From Nematostella vectensis (taxonomy: Eukaryota > Cnidaria > Anthozoa > Actiniaria > Edwardsiidae), in NCBI RefSeq assembly GCF_932526225.1, contig NC_064048.1, positions 7,419,015 to 7,483,014 on the forward strand: a stretch of 64,000 bases of DNA, written 5' to 3'. Positions 21,001-28,108 of the stretch are shown in pieces (the first letter of the stretch is position 1; the number at the start of each line of letters is the position of its first letter). The notes below the pieces were generated by a model. That model was not told the DNA's origin and did no database searches. It saw only the letters and a list, made by a program, of their open reading frames with translations. The position numbers and the translations under genes are program-made.

Positions 21001-23569
21001 ATCCAGCATATTTCATCCAATGGTTTGTTTAGAAAGGATTGTTATTTCAAAGCAATTTTCAAAATTGTTGCTAAAATAAATTGTGTTTACTGCACAGTGA
21101 ATTGACTCACGTCAGGAAAGTCGGATAAAAACAATACCTACATTAACAAAAATATCCTTATTTTTATATGAATGCTTTATAGAAGAAAGAATGTCTGTTA
21201 TTGTGTATAGGTTGTTTTTCTGGCTTGATTTTCAATTTACATTGCTTTTAGTTCGTCGTGGTAATAGTTCCGTATCACCCTGCACCCATAGTGTGTTTTT
21301 GGTTTGACTGCAAAAAAAAAGTTGCGAAAAGGATTGATTTGTTTATCCCGTTCTCAATTAATCATTTCATTCCAAATAATGTTAAATCTTAACGGTTAAT
21401 TTTTATTATGTGGGCCTTTGATTTCAGTCAATCAGCTAAATAAATAACTTCATTTTAAAGACGGCCTCCTGGATATTATTTAGCGCTCGATAAAATATTT
21501 TTCTATATTAAAATAATTCTTGAAACTGTGATTGATAAATCAATATGCTAGATTGATTAAATAAAACAGCAGATTAACCATAGTGAAATCATTAGCTGGC
21601 TAACTTCAAAAGGGATATGGGATTGTTTTTGCAGAGAACGACAACAACGCATTGGTGGCCAAAGCATTGTCCTTGTAAATAAAAACAGCTTTTTGTTGAG
21701 CTCTCGTGCACGAAAATTAACAAAATAAATCCCTCAATTTTAGGTCTCACATAATCCTGTTATCCTCTACTTTTCTTATTTTGCCATTTTAGTATTTTTG
21801 TGGATTGTGACATTTTTCTTGCAATATGGATTTGTTAGTGACATGCGAGAGAACAGCCCATTGACGATTGTTGGTTTGTTAACCTGCTGCATTGCAAAGA
21901 TGAAACCATTTTTATTAATTAATTAAGAGCAAAAAGGAAGGGATGTGATATGTTATACAGTAAATATGTTTTTATTGATTCGCAAATGAAAATTACTTGT
22001 ACCAACATACAAAATATTTCATATGTGAAAACAGAAAACAGTACTGAAATATGTATGGACCTGTTGTGCTCTTGATAACTCTTCTTGAAGTCGATCATAC
22101 GCTAATGCCTTAACCTCTTCTCTGCTTGGGGTCATGTGAACTTTAGAAGCTGGTGATGGTAAACTTGGACCACTGGAATGATTCAAGAAAACAATGAACA
22201 CGGTCTTGATTACATGTCAATACACTGAATTCAGATGTCAACAATGCAGATTCTTCAGTGTTAGATCTAGGGGCCAAGGGAGGTCCCCTGTGATATTTGC
22301 ATACAGAACAGAATAAATGTATTGTTATTACTTTTGGCACATGTTGGCATTTTTGTGCATATCAAACAACCCCCCCCCCCCCCCTCCGCACACTCCCTTC
22401 CAGGTCACTCCTGACCAATGGTTATTACCATGGGCATTGGGTAAGGCAAACTAGGTTTGTTTTCTAATGAAAATGACTATTACAGTGTGACATGCTCTAC
22501 CACGGCCGCATTGACAGCACTATATAAGGAATGTGAAACATCTATATGATAGACTTCTAAAAGGGTAAATTTGCATTCAATCTTGAATGGAAGATATAAT
22601 AATAAATTATGAATATGGTGGTTATTTGATTATTTTAAATGAAAGTGTTTTTTTAACATCTGTCTGTGCCCTTTTAGAAATTGAAAATAGATTACCTCAA
22701 TTTCATGCCACTTGAGCATAATGATATATTTCCCGCTCATAACGCTGATTCACTCTAAGCAATATACTGGCAACCCAGTACATCAAACCGCATCTTATTA
22801 TAACAAGCCATAATAATTGTTACAAAATATTCATTATCTTTTTTTATATGTATATATTTCACGGAAGTCAACTTAGACGGTCAATAACGGAACCATGCAA
22901 GAAAAACATTTTTTTTTTTCATAAACAGCTGATGATAAAATCAAGAATGTGTGGTGTACATTCAGATTTTAGATAAAATTCACATCCCTGTTTATGTCTG
23001 CTGAAAACTTGGAATTATGGAATAATAAAGATATAAAAATAATTTTATTATTACTCCGTTGGTCTCCTTTACTTCCTCAAACTTAATCGCTAGATTAATT
23101 TAATTCCTTTCTACTTTAAAAGTTGTAATAGTTTACACGCCAAAATGGCATATACATGAGCAATAAATAAAAATGTTTGATGTTTTAGTCCCGCATGGGT
23201 GGTTATGGTTATTATATTTTTTAACATGTCGTGAGAACTGGGTAATTTACGAAAACAAATAATAAATCAAATTTAAAATAAGATATTGCTTAAGTGTTTG
23301 ACCTTTTATCTAACACATAAAAGAATTACTTGCCTTGATTCTAGTCGAATTTCTGGTAGATCATTTCTTGGTGTTGAATTTCGGAGCCTCAGCGATGAAG
23401 TAGAGGCACGATTCCTCGAGTTTCTTTGCTTCCCGATTTGCGATGCGTTACTGCAAGTCCGTTGTCGTGTTTTAAGAACGGCATTAGCGATGTCTGGTTC
23501 ACTTGTCGACCTGTTCAAATTACTGTCCGTTGTTCCTAAGAAACTAGATTCCATAGTCAAACTCGACAT
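11625..23569 (-). CDS. RAB3IP-like: RAB3IP/RAB3IL1 (Rabin8/Sec2)-like Rab guanine-nucleotide exchange factor, 10 exons, complete
   Basis: Predicted 401-aa protein. Coding exons in order: 23569-23334, 22172-22061, 20822-20727, 20269-20192, 19143-18934, 13878-13750, 13527-13451, 12907-12808, 11964-11898, 11725-11625; all phases are consistent. Residues 1-78 are Ser/Arg-rich. About 95-190 form the Sec2 coiled coil, with [23 protein letters not shown] and [12 protein letters not shown] nearly matching Rabin8. Residues 245-401 match the family's C-terminal region ([44 protein letters not shown]). Family members activate Rab8, or Sec4 in yeast, on secretory vesicles in polarised traffic and ciliogenesis. 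Length is similar to RAB3IL1/RAB3IP. Intron 1 uses a GC donor. The gene is intact. Vertebrates have two paralogues, and this looks like the single pre-duplication form (inference). Confidence 0.93.
11898..11964 (-). CDS. RAB3IP-like: RAB3IP-like exon 9
   Basis: 67 nt; acceptor CTTGTATAG, donor GATG|GTGAGT. Encodes [20 protein letters not shown], nearly identical in pattern to vertebrate Rabin8. Confidence 0.95.
12488..12710. mobile_element. MITE with about 30-bp TIRs (copy 1)
   Basis: The left end AAAGCCGCATTGTCACCAGT and the right end CTGGTGAAAATGCGGCTTTA are inverted repeats continuing through TTTACTTCCGG/CCGGAAGTAAA. The interior ends in a Thr/Val-less filler with no ORF. A second, more diverged copy lies at 39794-40046. 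It sits in intron 8 of the RAB3IP-like gene. Confidence 0.8.
12808..12907 (-). CDS. RAB3IP-like: RAB3IP-like exon 8
   Basis: 100 nt; acceptor TTCCTTATAG, donor CGG|GTAAGT. Encodes [19 protein letters not shown] and onward, matching the family's CALTG block. A minisatellite begins about 15 bp upstream of the acceptor. Confidence 0.92.
12922..13346. repeat. 30-bp minisatellite in a RAB3IP-like intron
   Basis: About 14 copies of a 30-bp unit (AATGAGCAAGCAGCATTGAA followed by GCAAACAACC), some shortened. Because 30 is divisible by 3 and the unit lacks minus-strand stops, it opens three overlapping spurious frames of 80 to 148 codons. It is intronic, between exons 7 and 8. Confidence 0.95.
13451..13527 (-). 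CDS. RAB3IP-like: RAB3IP-like exon 7
   Basis: 77 nt, starts in phase 0 and ends in phase 2; acceptor TTTTGTAG, donor CAG|GTAAAT. Encodes [18 protein letters not shown], which aligns without gaps to the Rabin8 block containing ENNTLSIE. Confidence 0.93.
13750..13878 (-). CDS. RAB3IP-like: RAB3IP-like exon 6
   Basis: 129 nt, phase 0/0; acceptor GTTGATAG, donor GAG|GTAAGT. Encodes [13 protein letters not shown] and [17 protein letters not shown], matching the conserved C-terminal region. Confidence 0.94.
13879..14584. other. Intron 5 of the RAB3IP-like gene, non-repetitive part
   Basis: No further exon or element recognised here. The intron runs from 13879 to 18933 and holds the SINE and LINE described separately. 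Confidence 0.5.
14585..14930 (+). mobile_element. tRNA-derived SINE, family A (plus copy)
   Basis: Same body as the copy at 4205-4505 (AAACTGGGGATTATTTCCGG, GGGTTCCTGCCTTGA-like, ACCACTGGGGACGCAATAAA). About 35 bp between the A and B boxes are deleted. The tail continues to CAATATGACTGGTGG near 14925. A 5'-truncated third copy is at about 59477-59580. Confidence 0.82.
15047..15086. repeat. (AAT)n tail of the LINE
   Basis: About 13 AAT triplets directly at the 3' end of the LINE, with AGTTATTATT on its coding strand. Further AT and A runs at 15177-15198 and 15258-15280 lie inside its 3' UTR. Confidence 0.9.
15308..18677 (-). pseudogene. LINE ORF2-type polyprotein with one C-terminal frameshift
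   Basis: ATG at 18677. The first frame runs 997 codons (to 15684) and the continuation reads in another frame to 15308, so one small indel near 15710-15730 breaks it. Residues 1-100: hydrophobic stretch FILLVLLLS, then a second one ending GDISLNPGP (2A-like). About 162-380: APE endonuclease (NES at 198-200, GDLN at 306-309, SDH at 370-372). About 640-860: reverse transcriptase ([41 protein letters not shown] at 830-833). All expected catalytic motifs are present. The element proteins nick target DNA and copy RNA at the nick (family knowledge). The break is confined to the post-RT tail, so this is a young but probably inactive copy. Confidence 0.92.
18934..19143 (-). CDS. RAB3IP-like: RAB3IP-like exon 5
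   Basis: 210 nt, phase 0/0; acceptor CATCTCCAG, donor [24 protein letters not shown] ends the coil. A Cys-rich linker follows ([11 protein letters not shown], then YCRSKC) that I do not recall in vertebrate Rabin8, and PEDPE ends the exon. The LINE lies in the next intron. Confidence 0.92.
19290..20080. repeat. 58-bp minisatellite, about 11 copies
   Basis: Period 58 bp (GAGCCACGC at 19503, 19561 and 19619). The unit contains CAATGAGCCACGCAATAACA, CACAAGCTGTACCTAGGGAC and CACCTGCA, with very few differences between copies. It lies in intron 4 of the RAB3IP-like gene, about 110 bp from exon 4. Confidence 0.95.
19315..19455. mobile_element. Small MITE inserted in a minisatellite (copy 1)
   Basis: Begins AGGGGCGTAGCCAGGG and ends GCCTGGCTACACCGCT, forming terminal inverted repeats. 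Body: CAAGCAGCCAAAAATATGGT, AAATGTATGAGAC. The same body recurs at 37678-37862. CTAA-type flanks on both sides suggest a short target duplication. It interrupts the first unit of the 58-bp array. Confidence 0.75.
20192..20269 (-). CDS. RAB3IP-like: RAB3IP-like exon 4 (Sec2 coiled coil)
   Basis: 78 nt, phase 0/0; acceptor TTCTGCAG, donor AAA|GTTTGT. Encodes [19 protein letters not shown] and onward, continuing the heptads. Confidence 0.95.
20727..20822 (-). CDS. RAB3IP-like: RAB3IP-like exon 3 (Sec2 coiled coil)
   Basis: 96 nt, phase 0 at both ends; acceptor GTGATAG, donor CAG|GTATTG. Encodes [14 protein letters not shown] through [10 protein letters not shown], the best-conserved block of the family. 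Confidence 0.96.
20823..22060. other. Intron 2 of the RAB3IP-like gene
   Basis: AT-rich; no additional exon, RNA gene or repeat recognised. Confidence 0.5.
22061..22172 (-). CDS. RAB3IP-like: RAB3IP-like exon 2
   Basis: 112 nt; acceptor CATTCCAG, donor CAG|GTCCAT. Encodes [10 protein letters not shown] up to [13 protein letters not shown], the entry into the coiled coil. Confidence 0.93.
22173..23331. other. Intron 1 of the RAB3IP-like gene
   Basis: AT-rich with a C homopolymer at about 22370-22384. Nothing else supported apart from the GC-AG boundaries. Confidence 0.5.
23328..23335 (-). promoter_or_regulatory. GC-AG splice donor of RAB3IP-like intron 1
   Basis: Minus strand AG|GCAAGT, with exon end at 23334 and the intron starting G23333 C23332. 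It matches the strong consensus of the rare GC-AG class. It pairs with the acceptor ATTCCAG|T at 22173 and restores a Ser codon across the junction. Confidence 0.8.
23334..23569 (-). CDS. RAB3IP-like: RAB3IP-like exon 1 (start codon)
   Basis: ATG at 23569-23567, with a second in-frame ATG at codon 6. Encodes the Ser/Arg-rich N-terminus, from MSSLTMESS to EIRLES, ending in phase 2. The only donor that keeps the next exon open is AG|GCAAGT; the nearby GT (AA|GTAATT) would lead to a stop in exon 2. Confidence 0.88.
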
Positions 23570-25120
23570 TTTTACCTCACTCCAAAAGCCAACTCAGACA
23601 AAATCACCAGATTGAATCTTTACACCGCAACTAATATTGCATTTCCAATTTCTCAGACAGTTCCTGTTTTTGAACTTCCCTAATTTGAAGTCTATTTTAT
23701 ACCATTCTTCAAAAGTTCACATTGGACATGTATAGTTTCCGTATGCTAATATATCGAAAAATTTCCCAGGGCACAGAAAAGCGCTGTGGGGGATCGTGAG
23801 ACCCGATGAATACTCTCTGATACTTTCTTTGATTCTGATCTTTAGTAGGTATCGTGCAATTACGGATTGCTTGCTGACGTTGAGAACTCGATTTGTTACC
23901 AGATTATCAAAATATTTCCAATCAAAGGACTAAATGTCTTCAAGTCACCGCGAGGTCGTGAAAGCAATGATTACTATGTTGATAAAATCCCAACTTGTGA
24001 TATGCACGCCCGCGCCGGTTCGATCCAGATTTTTTCGGAATTCAAGGTTCCTATACAAAACTCTTGGATACGAACTTGGCCGACCGTAGACTTGTGTCTG
24101 AGTTCCAATTCCTGAAGTTTTCAACCTTCAACAAGGTTTCGTTTAGTCGCGAAGTTGACTTGTAGTGTTCAGTATCAGGTAGTGCAAGGTATCAACAAAC
24201 TGCTCGGCAATAGGACTCGGGCGAGTAAACATGGAAGAAAGAGGTAGCCTGGAGATGAGGTCGGGACGGGAGTACGGGACACGGGACACGGCACCGGAAG
24301 TATGACGAAATTACGATCGAGGTGCGAGCTTACGACGACTCTCTAATCTTGTACCGTACGACAGAGTGGAATCTCGTTCCCAGAGCCCACGTACCTTTGT
24401 GCCAACGAAAAGGTACCACCGTACGTGAAGTTACTCGGGCATTAAGAAATCTATATTTCGATGACGCGAAAGCAGTTTGTTCGATCACTACCGTTAGATG
24501 CTACCGTTTTTCCTACTTTAGTCATTTGGTTTTACCAAGAGAACCATAGATTTAACTGGTTATTGCAAACTTCGCGGAAAAATGCTGTTCCTTATACACG
24601 GGCATATCACGGCTGCTTTCAGAATCAACTTTCTAAAATTATTGTCCTGCCATGTTATGTCTGTTATCAGCGCATTCAGGCGCGTACACTATAGATTTCG
24701 GTGGAGAAAAGGAGGGGTCCGGCAGTGTTTTTGTTTTGTTTTGTTTTGTTTTAGGGTCTAAAAGAGTCTGGGGTTTGCGCGCGGGAAACCTGTGATGTTG
24801 AAGATACATTTAGGCCTGGGCCTACTTTCAAAATGGCGACCTGCAAAATCATAGTAAACACGAATCCTGCAATTCACCTTACGCAATTCACAGGGGACAA
24901 AAAAGCGAAAAAAAGATTCAAGCGGACTTCCAAATATGGTATGAAATGTCCTAATAAGGAATTGAGCGAGCGAACTAGAAAAACGACAGTTTTCAGAACA
25001 AGATTGATTGATATGCAAAGTAGCTAAAGTTTAGCAGAAACATGATAGTCCCCAGCCCATAGCATACTCCTAGAATCTTTTATAAAAATGGCATGAGAAC
25101 ATGCTAGATAAAAGCTTTAG
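23570..25120. other. Spacer between the RAB3IP-like and insulin-like genes
   Basis: Holds the 5' UTR/promoter side of the RAB3IP-like gene, and a TTTTG pentamer run at 24726-24753. It also has an ATG-initiated 64-codon plus-strand frame at 24833-25027 (MATCKIIVNTNPAIHL), rich in Lys/Arg and with a possible donor GTATGA inside. I cannot assign that frame and rate it as a weak candidate first exon only. Confidence 0.35.
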
Positions 25121-25141
25121 ATAACGTAAATATACATCTCA

Positions 25142-25147
25142 TTTATT
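25142..25147 (-). terminator. Poly(A) signal of the insulin-like gene
   Basis: AATAAA on the minus strand, 100 nt beyond the TGA at 25249-25247. No competing AATAAA was noticed between them. Confidence 0.6.
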
Positions 25148-25246
25148 TTACAAAAAATATCTGTAGCTTTGATTTTTGTTCGATAGTAATCGTCTCTATA
25201 TTACACCTGTGTTTTCATTCTGCGCCAACTAACATTAGACTTCCGG

Positions 25247-25395
25247 TCAGCAGTATTCTAGCACTTCTTCTGACCGACAGCCTTCAACGCAACATTCTTC
25301 ATAATAGTTCGTTGGTCGCGATGGCTCTAGCTTTGAGCGTTTCGTCTTGAATCCGCGAATGAATCTTTGGGCATTTGATTTCGTCTCGATTGGAT
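25247..25395 (-). CDS. Insulin-like peptide exon 2 (rest of C peptide, A chain, stop)
   Basis: The acceptor TTTCCCCTACAAG has a long pyrimidine tract. It encodes PIETKSNAQRF to FKTKR, then the A chain with YYEECCVEGCRSEEVLEYC. Confidence 0.95.
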
Positions 25396-26866
25396 CTTGT
25401 AGGGGAAAAAAAGGAAAGAAATGAATATAAACAGAAATACATAATTATCTAATAGTATATCTGACCAATGTAGCCTGCTAGCCGGCTTCCATTCGGTGTT
25501 TTCGGGGTTTTTTTCCGAATATTGGGAACCTTATGGCGTGCGCGATGAATGATATTTCTTCGCGCCCTCGCCCAAGCGCACCTCGGCCTTCGCGCCCGCC
25601 ACAAGATTCCCAATGATCAAAAACGAAACCTCTCAAAATAACCACGGAAAAGAGCACGCTATGATCAATTTTCTTTATGACTCCCTCATTATCAAACAAA
25701 TCTGTCATCTTTTGTACAGTATGGTTTTAATGCTGTACAACTACAGTAAGTCAAAACAGGGACCGAAGTCAGCCTTTTGTAACTTTACCGTGTAGTCTAG
25801 TTTTGTGTTTATGTTTACTTTTTGCGTGTTCTTTGGCCGTATTAAAGCGCCTTTTTCAAGATTCAAGATTAGTTCGTTTAAAATATCAAATCGTGAATCT
25901 TGAATTTTGAAAAAGGCGCTTTAATACGACCAAAGAACACGCAAAAAAAAAAACATAAACACAACACTAGACTACACACGTCTTTCCAACAAGATGTTTT
26001 TTTATTTTTCGCTAATTTTGTTTTTCGCCCTTTATTTACCGTAAAATGAATAAGGGACAAATAAAGAGCTTGGGCTACATGTGCCTTTACTCGGACGATT
26101 CAACACTGATATTTTGTTTGTTTTCGCTAGAACACGCGCATACGTTATTCAGAACTGTCACGTGCACGCGAAACCGCATCCTCGGGGACCCAGGGCGACA
26201 CGGATACCGAAAGCGGGAGAAGGCGCCTTCTTTCTTTCGTCTTCGCGAATACTTCCGTTTCCGGTCTCACTGTCGCCCTGGGGTCCCCCCGAGGATCACG
26301 AAACCGAGGGCAGGGACGGCAAATGCTAGCCTGCTCAACATGCGCTAGATGCATGAAAAACGGAAAAGCAAAAATCAGTTAGCCGAGTTGGAATAGCCGA
26401 GTTTAGTTGCTTGAAAAACGGAGAATCTGAGCTTGCCTTTCCCCATCCCGCCCCAATCTTCCTACTTTTGGCTGAGTGCTACGTCCAATAGAACGGCTTT
26501 TCCGACAGCTGGGGCGCTTTTCGACCTGTTTCGCAGGCTAGCCCAAACGCCGCCGTCTTGTTAACAATTGTTTCCCGACCTCGGTTTCACGCGTGTGTCG
26601 CCGAGAGTTGTGGGAAGACATGTGGAAGGTGAATACGACTCTCCGCTCATAAGACACCCTTGTCATAATTTCCACAACTTACTTATTGGTTCTTTTGTCT
26701 TTCTCACCAGCATCGAGCACGACCTTTCAAGTATAACCGCGAAATCTCGCGCAGTCTTGCAGAAATATTTCTTGGGGAGGTCGGATGTCTTATTTCCTTG
26801 CGCGCACACGACCGAGATAACAGTAAATAGGATAATCACCAAGAGAATACGAAATTGTGGTGCCAT
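25247..26866 (-). CDS. Insulin-like peptide precursor (preproinsulin-like), two coding exons, complete
   Basis: Exons 26866-26683 and 25395-25247 give 110 aa. Signal peptide 1-22 (hydrophobic FRILLVIILFTVISVV, cleavage after VCA likely). B chain about 23-54 with Cys36 and Cys50; dibasic RK at 55-56; C peptide; KR at 80-81; A chain 82-110 with Cys96, Cys97, Cys101 and Cys110, the exact CC-x3-C-x8-C insulin signature, ending at Cys110 and TGA. The intron falls in the C peptide in phase 1, the classic insulin-gene position. A probable 5' UTR intron ends TTATTTTCAG just before ATTCAAACATC-ATG. The gene should encode a secreted hormone acting on an insulin/relaxin-type receptor. Odd point: 13 residues separate the two B-chain cysteines instead of 11. 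An alternative reading as a relaxin-like peptide is possible. Confidence 0.92.
25791..25975. repeat. Long near-perfect inverted repeat inside the insulin-like gene intron
   Basis: Arms of about 80 bp, at 25791-25868 and 25895-25975, with a loop of about 26 bp. They begin TGTAGTCTAGTTTTGTGTTT and share GCGTGTTCTTTGG and GCGCCTTTTTCAAGATTC. It is non-coding, either a foldback MITE or a source of double-stranded RNA when the intron is transcribed. Confidence 0.85.
26180..26294. repeat. Foldback element in the insulin-like gene intron
   Basis: Arms CCTCGGGGACCCAGGGCGAC (26180) and GTCGCCCTGGGG at 26272-26294, with partial pairing continuing inward. No ORF of interest. Confidence 0.7.
26552..26640. 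mobile_element. MITE half-copy in the insulin-like gene intron
   Basis: GACCTCGGTTTCACG, GTTGTGGGAAG and AAGGTGAATAC match, in the same order, the element at 63364-63506 in the diacylglycerol kinase gene. Confidence 0.7.
26683..26866 (-). CDS. Insulin-like peptide exon 1 (signal, B chain, start of C peptide)
   Basis: ATG at 26866-26864; donor AA|GTAAGT after ATA-A, phase 1. An earlier GTGAGA after CSML is rejected because it would put the A-chain exon out of frame. Confidence 0.92.
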
Positions 26867-27424
26867 GATGTTTGAATCTGAAAATAACAGAAGGGTTAAT
26901 AAGAACTATATAACAGATTGAAGGGTGCTACATGAGGCTATTTCGAGCTAAAATAAGGTTAATTTTTTTCAGAGGAGTTAAGTGTCTGGTTCCTTTGATT
27001 GGATAGGTGGCTGTCACTTGTATCTCAAATGTAACTAGTTATGAAGCAATCGAGCACAGATTATATTAATTTTGGCCATTAATTGCCGGATATGAGACCC
27101 AATAGTTATTAGTCAGACTAAATCAAACTCGGGGTAATGATTGTGTCGGATCATACCCCCTTCCACTATGGTATGTGTGACAAAAAACAAAAGAATGATA
27201 AATGCATGCTTCCTTAAGTCCTTTTCTCTAAACGCTGCCCCACGCCTCCCCTCCCTACCCTCTTTTGTCTTTGCCTATGGCTAAAAAAACACTTAAAAAA
27301 TGTCGACTGGCCACTCTTTTGTCTTTATTAAAAAAAACACGCAAGGACACGTAAAATAACCAAGACTGTTTCTGTAATTCTGAAATTTTGATTGATAAAA
27401 GATTAGTTCTTGAATTAAGCCCCT

Positions 27425-27738
27425 GAACTGAGCCAGCACCTGCCAGCATTGCTTGCGAATTTCCGCTCGACTGACTATAGGACAAAGGACATGGCAAAAT
27501 GGGAAATGGACTTTCTGGTTTCTGGGGTATTCCTTGGTGTTACGGCGAGCTTTGTTTTTGGTGCTCAAGGCCTTTGTACTCTATTGTCTCGTTCTAAGGT
27601 CTTTGTTTTTGGCTTTTGTTTCATTGTGTTTTTGGTGCTGGTGCTCCGTAACACCAAGAAACTACCTTTCTGCCATTTCCTTTGTCTTGTGGTCAGTCTG
27701 GCAGGTGCTAGCGCAGTTTGCACGGGGCTTTAGCCAAT
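27425..27738. mobile_element. Foldback/MITE with long imperfect TIRs
   Basis: Left arm GCCAGCACCTGCCAGC and onward through ACAAAGGACATGGCAAAATG; right arm GTAACACCAAGAAAC, GCCATTTCCTTTGTCTTGTG, GTCTGGCAGGTGCTAGCGC. The centre has a tandem TTTTGGTGCT-like filler. Open frames across it are low-complexity and hydrophobic, and I do not regard them as genes. Confidence 0.7.
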
Positions 27739-27938
27739 GGAAATTGATACTCTTTGTGCCACGGTAATGTGCGGTAGCGTAAAATTGGCCTTCACTAGCG
27801 CGTGGGGTATACGACACAGCAAGCAGCAGGCACCCCATTAAGTCAGGGCGCGATGTAGAGTACGCATGCAAACAACATGGGTTTTAAGCCCAGATGTGAT
27901 TCCTTTGAATTACAGGGTTGGTGTTATAGCCAAATTCG

Positions 27939-28108
27939 TTGTTGCGCGACCTCCCAGAATCCAAAATTCCTTTCTTCGTTTGGGAACAGCGCGTAGTCAA
28001 TCAAACCAAACAATCAAAACCAGATAAACCGCCCCCAAAGCTTGTGTCTGACTACGCGCTATTCTTAAAGGGTTTTGGATTCGCCGAGGTAGTGCAACAA
28101 GGAATTCG
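27939..28108. mobile_element. Foldback element
   Basis: Arms of about 60 bp: GTTGTTGCGCGACCTC ... AGCGCGTAGTCA on the left, and TGACTACGCGCT ... GAGGTAGTGCAACAA on the right, with a loop of about 50 bp. Confidence 0.7.

Noticed and set aside
26568-26921. 117-codon plus-strand frame
   Set aside because: Antisense to insulin-like exon 1 and a MITE; no domain.
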